Assembly (NCBI RefSeq): GCF_013362815.1 | Contig: NZ_JABFVK010000044.1 | Span: forward strand, 1 to 64,000 | DNA: 64,000 bases | Reading direction: 5' to 3' | Origin: Hamadaea sp. | GTDB lineage: Bacteria > Actinomycetota > Actinomycetes > Mycobacteriales > Micromonosporaceae | In this document: in pieces, positions 55,847-64,000 of the stretch | Position numbering within the stretch: position 1 is the first letter of the stretch | How the letters are laid out: each line of letters starts with the position of its first letter | Translations under genes and position numbers: made by a program | The notes under the pieces: generated by a model | Seen by the model: the letters and a program-made list of their open reading frames with translations, nothing else | The model's database searches: none | Told to the model about the DNA's origin: nothing

Positions 55847-56499
55847 TCAAGGCGGTCTTCTTCGACGTGGGCGGGACGATCCTCGACGAGTCCCGGGAGT
55901 TCGAGACCTGGGCCGACTGGCTCGGCGTACCCCGGCACACGTTGTCGGCGGTCTTCGGCTCCGTGGTCGCCCGGGGCGGGCGCTTCGACGAAACCTTCGA
56001 GATCCTCCGGCCCGGCTTCGACTTCGCGACCGAACGGGCCCGCCGGGAAGCGGCGGGTCAAGCGGAGACATTCGGCGCGGAGGACCTCTATCCGGACGCG
56101 CGCCGGTGCCTGAGCGCCCTGCAGGAGCAGGGGCTGCTGGTCGGCCTGGCCGGCAATCAACCGGCGTACGCCGAGGCGATCCTCTGGGATCTCGACCTGG
56201 CCGTCGACGTCATCGGCACGTCGGAGGGCTGGGGCGCGGCCAAGCCGTCACCGGAGTTCTTCGAGCACGTCGTACGCGTCGGCGGCGGCGATCCGTCAGT
56301 CATCCTCTACGTCGGCGATCGACCGGACAACGACGCAACCCCCGCAATCGCCGCCGGTATGCACGCCTGCCTGATCCGGCGCGGTCCCTGGGCCCACATC
56401 CTCGACAGTGCGCCAGTGGCCGGCGACTGCCTGTTCAACATCGCATCGCTGGACGAATTGCCCGGTCTCGTCGCTCAGCACAACGCCGCCGCCCAGTAG
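55843..56499 (+). CDS. HAD-superfamily hydrolase
   Basis: 218 aa. Motif I is FFDVGGTILDES: the first Asp is kept but the second catalytic Asp is Gly, as in a subset of HAD proteins. Motif II is GLAGNQ, motif III Lys in AAKPSPEFF and motif IV YVGDRPDNDATPA. The missing general acid suggests weak or no phosphatase activity, or a different reaction. GTG overlaps the IMPase stop (GTGA), so the two are co-translated. Confidence 0.8.
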   Translation: MIKAVFFDVGGTILDESREFETWADWLGVPRHTLSAVFGSVVARGGRFDETFEILRPGFDFATERARREAAGQAETFGAEDLYPDARRCLSALQEQGLLVGLAGNQPAYAEAILWDLDLAVDVIGTSEGWGAAKPSPEFFEHVVRVGGGDPSVILYVGDRPDNDATPAIAAGMHACLIRRGPWAHILDSAPVAGDCLFNIASLDELPGLVAQHNAAAQ

Positions 56500-56552
56500 T
56501 TGATCTAGGCGAGTTTCGGCTGCCTGGGCCGCCATTTCTCGCCTAGATCGAC
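56499..56552. terminator. Hairpin after the HAD gene
   Basis: GTTGATCTAGGCGAG (56499-56513) pairs at 14 of 15 bases with CTCGCCTAGATCGAC (56538-56552) across a 24-nt loop. It begins at the last base of the HAD stop codon. Likely a terminator, though long-loop intergenic hairpins of this kind recur in this window. Confidence 0.6.
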
Positions 56553-56608
56553 TTGTGGAGCCGCGGAACGCGCCCGGGAACGGCCCGCCGAGCGGTACAT
56601 TCCGGATT

Positions 56609-56959
56609 GTGGTCCAGATGAAGCGCATTTACGACCCGCCGGGCGACGACGACGGAAAGCGGGTACTGGCCGACCGGCTGTGGCCGCGCGGGATCAGCAA
56701 GGACGAGGCGGACATCGACGAGTGGCTCAAGGACGTCACGCCGTCGACCGAGTTGCGCAAGTGGTACCACGAAGATCCGCAGGCGCGGCACGCCGAGTTC
56801 GTCCGGCGCTACGAGCAGGAACCTCGCGGATCCGCCGAGCAGGCGGCGCTGACTCAGCTTCGGCAGTGGGCGGCGGCTGGCCCGGTCACCCTGCTGACCT
56901 CGGCCAAGGATCTGGAGCACAGCCACCTCGCCGTGCTGACGCACGTGCTGTCGCGCTGA
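56609..56959 (+). CDS. DUF488-family protein
   Basis: 116 aa. KRIYDPPGDDDGKRVLADRLWPRGISKDEA at the N-terminus and LRKWYHEDP, AALTQLRQWAAAGPVTLLTSAKDLEHSHLAVL further on are characteristic. DUF488 proteins are uncharacterised, with a possible nucleotide-binding or hydrolase fold. I chose GTG 56609, 7 nt after TACATT, because it gives the family's normal length; an ATG at 56555 adds 18 unrelated residues. Confidence 0.8.
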   Translation: MVQMKRIYDPPGDDDGKRVLADRLWPRGISKDEADIDEWLKDVTPSTELRKWYHEDPQARHAEFVRRYEQEPRGSAEQAALTQLRQWAAAGPVTLLTSAKDLEHSHLAVLTHVLSR

Positions 56960-57020
56960 CCCGCTCACCGCTGGCGGGGTCGGTGCCGCGAAACGCCCGA
57001 GCGGAGCCGGCCGAGCAAGG

Positions 57021-57656
57021 TCACGCCGAGCGAAGGTAAGCGAGCACCGCGAGCACCCGCCGATGGTCCTCATCGGAGGCGGAACTCGTCAGCCCGAGCT
57101 TCTGCATGATCGAGCCGACGTGGGTCTCGACGGTGCGGTCGGTCAGCCAGAGTCGCCGGGCGATGCCGACGTTCGTGCGTCCTTCGGCCATCAGTGCGAG
57201 TACTTCGCGTTCGCGGGCGGTCAGGCCCGGTAGCGGCGGTCCGCCGAGGAGCCGGGCGACGACCTCGGGGTCGAGCGCACACCCGCCCGCGGCCACCCGG
57301 CGCATCGCCTCCAGGAAGTCGTCGACGTCGAAGACGCGATCTTTGAGCAGGTAACCGAAACCGCCCCGGGCCACGAGCTCGACGCTGTGCCGGGTCTCGA
57401 TCTGCTGGGAGAGCAGCAGGATGCCGAGCTTCGGCCACCGGTCGCGGAGCGTACGCGCGGCGCGGGCGCCGTCGTCGGTGTGGTCCGGCGGCATCCGGAT
57501 GTCCACAATGGCCAGATCGGGTTCGTGTTCGGCGACGGCGGCGACGAGTGTGACGGCGTCACCGGCCTTGGCGACGATCTCGTGCCCGGCGTCGGCCAGC
57601 AGCCGGGCCAGTCCTTCGCGGAACAGGGCGGAGTCCTCGCCGATCACGATGCGCAC
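57021..57656 (-). CDS. NarL/LuxR-family response regulator
   Basis: 211 aa. Receiver: [15 protein letters not shown], phospho-Asp in [16 protein letters not shown], Lys in [14 protein letters not shown]. Helix-turn-helix: [43 protein letters not shown] in standard order, ending [11 protein letters not shown]. The GTG overlaps the kinase stop by 13 bp, so it is co-translated with the large kinase. The 61 bp upstream of its stop toward DUF488 hold nothing clear. Confidence 0.9.
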   Translation of the reverse strand: MRIVIGEDSALFREGLARLLADAGHEIVAKAGDAVTLVAAVAEHEPDLAIVDIRMPPDHTDDGARAARTLRDRWPKLGILLLSQQIETRHSVELVARGGFGYLLKDRVFDVDDFLEAMRRVAAGGCALDPEVVARLLGGPPLPGLTAREREVLALMAEGRTNVGIARRLWLTDRTVETHVGSIMQKLGLTSSASDEDHRRVLAVLAYLRSA

Positions 57657-59614
57657 GGCAGCACCGCCTCGATCGTGGTGCCCCGCCCGCTCGGGCTGTG
57701 CACTTGCAACGCACCTCCGGCGGCGGCCACCCGGTCGGCGAGTCCGGCCAGGCCGGAGCCGGGCCGCAGCTGGGCGCCGCCTCGGCCGTCGTCGCGTACC
57801 TGCACGGACAGGGCTGCGTCTTCCCGGATCAGCCGCAGCCCGATCCATCCGGCGTCGGCGTGCTTCATCGCGTTCGTCACCGCTTCGCTGACGACGTAGT
57901 ACGCCGTCGTCGCGACGTCGTCGGCGATCGGCCCTGTCTCCACCTCGACCGTGACCGGCAGCCGCAGCGATCCGGCCAGGGTGCGTACGGCGACGTCCAA
58001 GCCGTCGTCCAGGCTGCTCGGTCGCAGTCCGTGGGCGATCGCGCGCAGTTCGGCGACCGCGGTGCCGAGTTCGGCCACGCTCTCGTCGAGCAGCCCGTCG
58101 ACGTCGACCGTGCCGTCGCCGAGGTGCCGTTGCGCCAGCCGCAGCGCCAGGCCGAGCGACACCAGCCGTTGCTGCGCGCCGTCGTGCAGGTCCCGCTCCA
58201 GCTTGCGGCGCTCCGAGTAGCCCGCCGCCAGTAGCCGCGCCCGGCTCGACGCGACGTCGCGCAACGCGGCCGAGAGCCCGATCCGCAGCCGGGTCACCTC
58301 CACCAGCAGTGCGCTCGCCGCGGCCACCTCCCGCGTGAGCTCACGGCTCGTGGCGTCCCCGCTCCGGATCACCGCGCCGATCTCCTGGCCGTGCAACACG
58401 ATCGGAACCGCGTCCTCGGGGTCCGCGATCGGCCCTCCAGCCGCGTCCACGAGCTGTTGTTCGCCCGGCAGCTTGTACGCCAGAAGCAGCGCCCGGTCCT
58501 GTAAGGCGGTTCGCAGCACCCGTTGCAGCTCCTCCGGCTGACTGTCGCCGGTGTCGATGCGCTGCCGCAACGCGGCGATGGCGTCGAGCGCGGCTCGGCG
58601 GCGGGGATAGAGCCGCCGGTCGACGACGCGCTGCGTCCGCGATCGGACGGGGGTCAGCGCCGCTGCGCATACTGCCGTCGCGCCCGCGGCGACGACCGCG
58701 CTGCCACCGCCGGCCACCAGCCCGCCGGTGAACGAGACGACGGTGTAGACGCCGAGCAGAACCGTCGTCACCGTGCCGTACGTGACGGTGGCGGCGATCG
58801 CCTTGTCGACGTCGTAGAGGTCGTGCCGAAGCATCGCGATCGTGGTGCCGACCGGGATCGTGATGAACAGTCCGAACAGGCCGATCAGCGCGAGGTCGGG
58901 CATACCGAGGAGCAGGTAGCTCGTCCAGCACAGCAGCAGCGACACCGGCAGCCACAGGCCGGCGAGGGCGAACCACTTGAGCTGAGCCCGTTCGCTCGGC
59001 CGGACCGCCCGGCGGAACCGCCCGACCATCGAGGCGGCGCTCGCGATCAGCAGGACGAGCAAGGTGACCGGCAACGCCATCACGAACGGGATCGCTCCGT
59101 CCGGCAGCACGCCGAAGGCGTGGGGTGAGTTCTCGAACGGGGGCGGGTACGCCTCCGGCGTCATCCCGGCCAGGATGTCGAACGCGACGAGCAGCGCGAT
59201 CAGGCCACCGGCGACCCAGCGCCAGCCCGGTCCGGGCAGCCGTCCTTCGGGGAAATACAGCACGAGCAGCGCGACCGGGACGTACATCAGCATCCACGAG
59301 CCCTGGTCCAGCGTGCCCACCACGCCGGGCAGCGGAAGCCCGGTCACCGCCGCCGATCCATAGGTCTCGACCGACGGGATCACCGCGATCGCCAGCCCGA
59401 CCAGGGTCAGCAGCATGCCGACCGGGTTCTGCGGGCGATGCCGCGCGATCACCTGCCCGAGCGCGAGCGAGGGCAGGCTGAGCACGACTCCGGTGGCGTA
59501 CCAGAAGACGACGAACAGTCCGGCGTCGGAGCCCAGCCGGATCAGCGCCACGGCCCCGGCGACGAGGAACACCCCGGCCACGACCGCGATCGCGACGCTC
59601 ACCCGGCGATACAT
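57644..59614 (-). CDS. Large membrane sensor histidine kinase (NarL-type)
   Basis: 656 aa. Ten or so membrane helices in residues 5-320. Then a GAF-like linker region ([23 protein letters not shown]...[17 protein letters not shown], about 345-440). The HisKA_3 box is [22 protein letters not shown] and the ATPase has [14 protein letters not shown] and [23 protein letters not shown] matches the actinobacterial kinases with an inbuilt dephosphorylation motif. ATG lies 6 nt after TACGCT, apparently leaderless. Confidence 0.88.
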   Translation of the reverse strand: MYRRVSVAIAVVAGVFLVAGAVALIRLGSDAGLFVVFWYATGVVLSLPSLALGQVIARHRPQNPVGMLLTLVGLAIAVIPSVETYGSAAVTGLPLPGVVGTLDQGSWMLMYVPVALLVLYFPEGRLPGPGWRWVAGGLIALLVAFDILAGMTPEAYPPPFENSPHAFGVLPDGAIPFVMALPVTLLVLLIASAASMVGRFRRAVRPSERAQLKWFALAGLWLPVSLLLCWTSYLLLGMPDLALIGLFGLFITIPVGTTIAMLRHDLYDVDKAIAATVTYGTVTTVLLGVYTVVSFTGGLVAGGGSAVVAAGATAVCAAALTPVRSRTQRVVDRRLYPRRRAALDAIAALRQRIDTGDSQPEELQRVLRTALQDRALLLAYKLPGEQQLVDAAGGPIADPEDAVPIVLHGQEIGAVIRSGDATSRELTREVAAASALLVEVTRLRIGLSAALRDVASSRARLLAAGYSERRKLERDLHDGAQQRLVSLGLALRLAQRHLGDGTVDVDGLLDESVAELGTAVAELRAIAHGLRPSSLDDGLDVAVRTLAGSLRLPVTVEVETGPIADDVATTAYYVVSEAVTNAMKHADAGWIGLRLIREDAALSVQVRDDGRGGAQLRPGSGLAGLADRVAAAGGALQVHSPSGRGTTIEAVLPCAS

Positions 59615-59744
59615 GGGCTCAGCGTACGGATCGGGAGCCGCCCGGCACATCCGTGTCAGCCCGGAGGAACCTTCCGGGTCCGCTCCGATGCGCCATGCGT
59701 ACGCCGGCTCCGATGCTGAGTCCCACCGAATGAGGGAGGAAGTC

Positions 59745-60299
59745 ATGAGCAAGGTGTGGGGGAGCGTCGGGATCGCGGCGGCCGTGTTGTGGGCGGCCGG
59801 CATCCTGCTGCAGTACGCCGACGCCGACAGCAAGCCCGGTGAGCTGCTGATCGACGCCGGCTTCATCGGCATCGCCGCGATGATCGCCGGTATGCTCGCC
59901 GCCGGGATCGGCGGACGCGGGGTGTTCCCGGCGATCGGCCTCGGCCTGTGGTCCTTCGGGCACCTGAGCATCGCCCTCGGCGGCTTCGTCGAGATGGCCA
60001 CCGGCAACGCCGACAACCCGTTCTATCCGATCGGTGGTCTCGGGCAGATCGTCGGCGGCATCCTGGCGGCGGTCGCCATCGCCCGCGCCGGAGTGCTGAC
60101 CGGGTGGCGGCGCTGGACGCCGGTCGCCTGGGTGGTGACCTATCTGGCCGTGTTCGCGACGCTGTTCACCGCGAGCGACGACGGGGTCCAGGCCTGGCAG
60201 CTCGCGCCGTTCGCGGTGTGGCTGGCCACGATCGCGCTGACCGGGTACGCCGTCGCGACCGCGTCGGCGGCCGACGGTGTGGTGGCGCGGACGGCGTGA
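59745..60299 (+). CDS. Integral membrane protein, function unknown
   Basis: 184 aa with six hydrophobic segments (SVGIAAAVLWAAGILLQYA, GFIGIAAMIAGMLAAGIGG, AIGLGLWSFGHLSIALGGF, IGGLGQIVGGILAAVAIARAG, VAWVVTYLAVFATLF, LAPFAVWLATIALTGYAVA). GGGAGGA lies 4 nt before ATG. It is divergent from the NarL-type kinase and may be its regulated target: an imperfect 19-bp inverted repeat (CCCGGA...TCCGGG, about 59665-59690) lies between them. Confidence 0.7.
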   Translation: MSKVWGSVGIAAAVLWAAGILLQYADADSKPGELLIDAGFIGIAAMIAGMLAAGIGGRGVFPAIGLGLWSFGHLSIALGGFVEMATGNADNPFYPIGGLGQIVGGILAAVAIARAGVLTGWRRWTPVAWVVTYLAVFATLFTASDDGVQAWQLAPFAVWLATIALTGYAVATASAADGVVARTA

Positions 60300-60332
60300 C
60301 TCCGGGGTCCGGCGTACGCCGGCGGGGGTGGC

Positions 60333-60368
60333 TGGCGGGCGCCCGGGCTAGCGACCGGGCGCCCGCCA
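60333..60368 (+). terminator. Strong terminator hairpin
   Basis: TGGCGGGCGCCCGG (60333-60346) and CCGGGCGCCCGCCA (60355-60368) are perfect 14-bp inverted arms around an 8-nt loop. It lies 34 bp after the membrane-protein stop. Confidence 0.8.
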
Positions 60369-60441
60369 ACGGTGATCGTCTAGTAATCAGTTCGTGATCA
60401 TCTGTCCACTGTGGTGTTACCTAACCGAGAAAGGGTCGGTT

Positions 60442-60455
60442 TGGGAGCGCTCCCA
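60442..60455. promoter_or_regulatory. Perfect CebR/CelR-type LacI operator
   Basis: TGGGAGCGCTCCCA is the exact 14-bp palindrome bound by cellobiose-responsive LacI regulators (CelR of Thermobifida, CebR of Streptomyces) at cellulase and cellobiose-uptake genes. It lies 37 bp before the GTG of the secreted subtilase gene. No cellulase or CebR gene is in this window. Confidence 0.75.
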
Positions 60456-60491
60456 CATCCACATGGGAGTGTCCAGTTAGGGGGAAGCACA

Positions 60492-63400
60492 GTGCACAGA
60501 AGGAGATGGGCCGGCGTCGTAGCCGGCGGGATCCTCGCGGCCATGCTCGCCGTGCCGAGCGGTGGAGCCGTCGCCGCCTCGGCCCCGGCCGCCGGCGTCG
60601 CCGGTGCGATTCCGACCATGCCGACCGCGGCTCACACCACGATCACGCTGGTGACCGGCGACAAGGTGACCCTGACCGGGGTCGACCAGGTCTCGGTCGA
60701 GCGCGATCCGGCTCGCACGGGGATCACCTTCACCACGATCCGGCGGCCCGACGGCCACATCCTGATCATCCCGTCCGACGCCGCGCCGTTGCTGGCGGCC
60801 GGACAGGTCGATCTGCGGCTGTTCGACGTCACCGAGCTGGCCCGGCAGGAAGCCGGCGAATCAGTACCGCTGCTTGTGGCGTACCAGGGGAAAGAGAGCG
60901 ACACCACCGCGAAGCTGAAGCGGGCCGGCGCGACGGTGACCCGCCGGATTCCCGGTGCCCGGACGTTGGCCGTGCGCGGGACCGGGGTCAAGCTGTGGCG
61001 TCAGGTGACCGGTACGCGGGGACTGGCCACCGGCGTGACCGGGCTCTGGCTGGACGCACGGCTGCACGTGACGCTGGATGTCAGCGTGCCGCAGATCGGC
61101 GCGCCGACGGCCTGGGCGGCCGGCTATGACGGCACCGGGGTGACGATCGGCATCGTCGACACCGGTGTGGACTGGAGCCACATCGACCTGTGGGGTCAGG
61201 TCATCCAGGCGCGCACGTTCGTCGGCGGCTCGGAGTACGGCGACACCGTCGGCCACGGCACGCACGTGGCGTCCACAATGGTCGGCAGCGGCGTCGGTTC
61301 CGGCGGCAGCTACAAGGGAGTCGCACCGGGCGCGAAGCTGTTGGTGGCAAAGGTCTGCCTGGCCGCCGACAACTGCCCGACGTCGGCCATCCTCGAGGGG
61401 ATGGAGTGGGTCGCGTCGGCCGGGGCGAAGGTCGTCAACGTGAGCCTCGGCGGCTCGCCCACCAACGGCATCGACCCGATGGAAGCCGCAGTCGAGTCAC
61501 TGACCACGCAGTACGGCACGTTGTTCGTGATCGCCGCGGGCAACACCGGTGCGGAGGAAGCCGTCGGATCGCCCGCCACCGCACCGTCGGCGCTGGCCGT
61601 CGGCGCGGTCGACAAGTCCAACAACCTGGCGAGTTTCTCCAGCCGTGGTCCCAACCCCGACGGGTACACCATCAAGCCGGAGATCACCGCGCCCGGCGTC
61701 GGCATCGTGGCCGCCGCCAGCCCGAGCGGGCCGAACGCGAGCAGCACCTACGTCTCGATGAGCGGCACCTCGATGGCTACCCCGCACGTCACCGGCTCGG
61801 CGGCATTGCTGGCCCAGCAGCATCCCCAGTGGACGGGTACGCAGCTCAAGGGAGCGCTCGTCGGGGCGGCCCTGCGCAACCCCGCGATCGCCGTCGCCGC
61901 GCAGGGGGCGGGCCGGGTCGACGTCGCCCGCGTGATCGCGCAGTCGGTGCAGGCCGATCCGCCGACCGTCACGTTCGGCACGCCGGACGACGGCACCGCG
62001 CTGACCCGGACCATCACCTACCGAAACCTCGGCAGTACGCCGGAGACGCTGTCGCTCGATGTGGCCGCGGAGAACCCGCAGCGGGGCCTGGCTCCGGACG
62101 GGATGTTCCAGCTCAGCGCCACCTCGGTGACGGTTCCGGCCAACGGCTCCGCCTCGGTGGTGCTGACGGCGAACCCGGCGCTCGGCACGATGGACGGGTT
62201 CTACTCCGGGCGGATCCTCGCCCACGGCGCCGACGACACCCGCGTCACCACGCCGTTCGGGCTGCACCGCGTCGGGGAGGCACACACCCTGACGCTGTCG
62301 CACCTCGACCGGACGGGCGCGCAGGCCGCGTACTACACCACCCTGGTGCTGGACACCTTCGGCCGGGTGCACTTCGTCGCCACCAACACGCCGGGCACGC
62401 TGACCGTCCGGCTGCCGAAGGACGTCTACCTCGTCGCCACCAACATCTTCACCGGTGCCGGCAACTCGGAGACGACCATTCTGCGCGTACCGAGGTTCTC
62501 GCTGGACGGCGACACCTCGCTCGTGATGGACGCCCGGCTCGGGCAGCCAGTGAACATCACCGTGCCCGACACAGCAGCCCGGAAGTACCTCACCGAGGTC
62601 TCCGGGCAGCTCGAACTCACCGACGGCCGGGTGCTCGCCCTGGGCAGCGTCGCCTGGACGCCGACCGTCTACAGCGGACTCGTCCGGGACGACCCGACCA
62701 TCGGGGCGTACCGGGTGAAGGTGGCGGCTCATCTCTACCACCCGGGTCCGGACGGCACGGAGCTCAACGCGCCGACGATCTATCACCTGGCCTGGTTCGA
62801 TCTCGGCGCCTGGCCGGTCGGGTTCACCCGGACGGTCGCGGCGGGCAGTCTGGCCACAGTGGAATCGCGGTACGCCGCCCAGGTCGCCGGCTCGACGGGC
62901 TACTCGACCACCTTCCCGCAACCGTCGCAGACCGGCTTCCAGGTGTCGTTCGGCTACGGCATGCCGATGACGCTGCCGTTCACCCGGGACGAGGTGTTCA
63001 ACGCCGACGGCGGGGTGAAGTGGAACACCGAGTTCGAGGAGTACACGGCCGACAACCGCGTGCTCGCTGACCTCGGCTCCGGGCTGATCGCGTACAGCGG
63101 AGGACAGCACATCGTGGAGACCTGGAACAAGCCGGTCTACGCGCCCCAGCTGGCCGGGCCGCTGTACCCGGCGAACTGGGTCGTGCGTACCGGTGACGTC
63201 CTCGGTGGCTGGGTGCCGCTGTGGGGCGACAGCTCGGGTCACTACGGGTTCTCCGAGGCGCAGACCGCGTCGGCGAGCAGCCTCAAGCTGTTCAAGGACG
63301 GGGTGCTCGTCGGCCAGGAGACCTCGATCGCCTCGCAGCAGCCGTGGCAGTTCGCGGTTCCGGCCGGCAACGGCACGTACCGGCTGGAGGTGTCGGCCGT

Positions 63401-63809
63401 CCGCGGCGCGCCCGCGACGCTCGGCACCCGGTCCACGGTGGCCTGGACCTTCGCCTCCAGCCACGTCGACCCGAGCATCTGGACCCGGCAGCCGCTGTGG
63501 TCGGTGACGCTCGCCCCACCGGTCGACGCCACTTCGACGGCTCCGGCGGGTGCGGATCTCACCATCCCGCTCACGGTGGCCGCTCAGCCGGGCGCCTCGG
63601 TCAGCGGGTTGCGCTCGGTGACCGTGGCGTACTCCACCGACGACGGTGCGACCTGGGCGAACGCCACGGTCACGGGGTCGGGGAGCGCGTACGCCGCGAC
63701 GGTGCACCATCCGTCGGCGGCCGGCTTCGTCTCCCTGCGGGTGACGGCGCTGGACTGGGCCGGCAACTCCGTCGAGGAGACGCTGATCCGGACCTACCGG
63801 ATCGGCTAG
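60492..63809 (+). CDS. Secreted subtilisin-like (S8) serine peptidase, large multidomain form
   Basis: 1105 aa. Signal peptide (VVAGGILAAMLAVPSGGAVAAS). Inhibitor-like pro-region to about residue 195. Catalytic domain 200-500 with Asp223 (IGIVDTGVD), His255 (VGHGTHVAS), Asn351 (IAAGNTG) and Ser427 (SGTSMATPHV), all present. The C-terminal 600 residues are beta-sandwich and Ig/propeller-like modules with no obvious cellulose- or chitin-binding domain, ending GNSVEETLIRTYRIG. GTG 60492 is preceded by AGGGGGAAG and signal residues follow at once. Probably repressed through the CebR/CelR-type box. Confidence 0.88.
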   Translation: MHRRRWAGVVAGGILAAMLAVPSGGAVAASAPAAGVAGAIPTMPTAAHTTITLVTGDKVTLTGVDQVSVERDPARTGITFTTIRRPDGHILIIPSDAAPLLAAGQVDLRLFDVTELARQEAGESVPLLVAYQGKESDTTAKLKRAGATVTRRIPGARTLAVRGTGVKLWRQVTGTRGLATGVTGLWLDARLHVTLDVSVPQIGAPTAWAAGYDGTGVTIGIVDTGVDWSHIDLWGQVIQARTFVGGSEYGDTVGHGTHVASTMVGSGVGSGGSYKGVAPGAKLLVAKVCLAADNCPTSAILEGMEWVASAGAKVVNVSLGGSPTNGIDPMEAAVESLTTQYGTLFVIAAGNTGAEEAVGSPATAPSALAVGAVDKSNNLASFSSRGPNPDGYTIKPEITAPGVGIVAAASPSGPNASSTYVSMSGTSMATPHVTGSAALLAQQHPQWTGTQLKGALVGAALRNPAIAVAAQGAGRVDVARVIAQSVQADPPTVTFGTPDDGTALTRTITYRNLGSTPETLSLDVAAENPQRGLAPDGMFQLSATSVTVPANGSASVVLTANPALGTMDGFYSGRILAHGADDTRVTTPFGLHRVGEAHTLTLSHLDRTGAQAAYYTTLVLDTFGRVHFVATNTPGTLTVRLPKDVYLVATNIFTGAGNSETTILRVPRFSLDGDTSLVMDARLGQPVNITVPDTAARKYLTEVSGQLELTDGRVLALGSVAWTPTVYSGLVRDDPTIGAYRVKVAAHLYHPGPDGTELNAPTIYHLAWFDLGAWPVGFTRTVAAGSLATVESRYAAQVAGSTGYSTTFPQPSQTGFQVSFGYGMPMTLPFTRDEVFNADGGVKWNTEFEEYTADNRVLADLGSGLIAYSGGQHIVETWNKPVYAPQLAGPLYPANWVVRTGDVLGGWVPLWGDSSGHYGFSEAQTASASSLKLFKDGVLVGQETSIASQQPWQFAVPAGNGTYRLEVSAVRGAPATLGTRSTVAWTFASSHVDPSIWTRQPLWSVTLAPPVDATSTAPAGADLTIPLTVAAQPGASVSGLRSVTVAYSTDDGATWANATVTGSGSAYAATVHHPSAAGFVSLRVTALDWAGNSVEETLIRTYRIG

Positions 63810-63818
63810 TCCGTTAGG

Positions 63819-63883
63819 GCTGCAGATCACGGTTACGCATGCTTCCCGCCCGGGATTTGGCCTGCGTAACCGTGATCTGCAGC
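63819..63883. terminator. Long-armed hairpin between convergent genes
   Basis: GCTGCAGATCACGGTTACGC (63819 on) and its exact complement at 63863-63883 form 21-bp perfect arms around a 23-nt loop. It lies 10 bp after the subtilase stop and 17 bp before the end of the next, convergent gene. The arms are longer than a terminator needs, so it may be another repeated hairpin element. Confidence 0.65.
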
Positions 63884-63900
63884 ATTCACGCCGGACGGGG

Positions 63901-64000
63901 TCAGCCGGTGAAGTCGGTGCTGCGGGCCGAGTTCGACGGCCATAGGTACTTGCCGTTGTCGGCCACCTTGAAATGCGAGTTGTCGTCGCCGGCGCGTACT
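63901..64000 (-). CDS. C-terminal end of a gene running off the window
   Basis: The minus-strand frame ending at TGA 63903-63901 gives the tail VRAGDDNSHFKVADNGKY... ending SNSARSTDFTG. It has no stop to the edge, and its composition (Asn/Ser/Gly, Tyr-Leu-Trp) suggests a secreted protein. Too little is visible to name a family. Confidence 0.5.
   Translation of the reverse strand, partial: VRAGDDNSHFKVADNGKYLWPSNSARSTDFTG

Noticed and set aside
61497-63830. 777-codon minus-strand frame opposite the subtilase
   Set aside because: It is the shadow of the subtilase gene, with no domain, no start signal and the same Arg/Gly/Val-rich composition as other shadows.

Overview
The window is high-GC DNA from an actinomycete. 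Tight gene packing, frequent GTG/TTG starts, many 4-bp ATGA/GTGA overlaps, many apparently leaderless starts and a striking excess of the CGTACG core (often GGCGTACGCC) all point to a filamentous actinobacterium. The gene content (PadR-HAAS pairs, partner-switching proteins, CU044_5270-type proteins, DUF6529, and an epimerase-glycosyltransferase-molybdopterin oxidoreductase cluster) suggests Micromonosporaceae. This is an inference; there is no rRNA gene here to settle it. I saw no tRNA, rRNA, CRISPR array, prophage or complete insertion sequence.

Layout. 1-9.8 kb: a repeat-rich left edge; a FAD monooxygenase divergent from its PadR regulator; an LLM flavin oxidoreductase; an M61 peptidase; a MerR/GyrI-like pair; a small secreted protein; a nucleotidyltransferase divergent from a ROK regulator; and a PHP phosphoesterase next to a second repeat cluster. 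9.8-13.2 kb: a PadR-ABC-FtsX export operon. 13.2-17.5 kb: a small protein, an AlkZ-like winged-helix protein, a ComB-like phosphatase and a partner-switching set (HATPase, GAF-PP2C, STAS). 17.5-22.7 kb: a TetR remnant, a secreted hydrolase, the phosphoesterase-MFS-TolB trio and another hydrolase. 23-29.1 kb: a double-YCII protein with an ECF42-type sigma factor, an MFS pump, small membrane proteins, and a PadR-HAAS pair.

29.2-38.5 kb: a beta-helix secreted protein, a YbjQ protein, a second HATPase, a sortase-type VWA surface protein, a NarL-type two-component system, a methyltransferase interrupted by an in-frame TGA, and a GlsB/YeaQ protein. 38.5-46.9 kb: a divergent cluster of epimerase and GT-C enzyme on one side and GT2, DUF2064 enzyme, methyltransferase, molybdopterin oxidoreductase and membrane protein on the other. 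An OmpR-type two-component system lies a few kb away and shares a 17-bp direct-repeat site with the cluster. 46.9-56.9 kb: SMR pump/TetR, ECF sigma/CU044_5270 protein, a zinc alcohol dehydrogenase, an MFS transporter, a KhtT/KhtU-like antiporter, a GntR regulator, an M23 peptidase, an IMPase-like protein, a HAD and a DUF488 protein. 57-64 kb: a second NarL-type two-component system, a membrane protein, and a large secreted subtilase downstream of a perfect CebR/CelR-type operator.

Most notable: (i) a perfect 57-bp hairpin element inserted in frame in the GT-C gene, with a diverged copy 12 kb away; (ii) a dispersed palindromic TTATCCCGGGATAA repeat at three loci; (iii) the TGA in the methyltransferase; (iv) the shared two-component site linking regulator and glycan/molybdopterin cluster; (v) a cellulose-regulon-type operator in front of a protease; and (vi) a promoter with two stacked operators at 44.86 kb. 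All functional statements rest on reading the sequence and on family knowledge; no database search was run.
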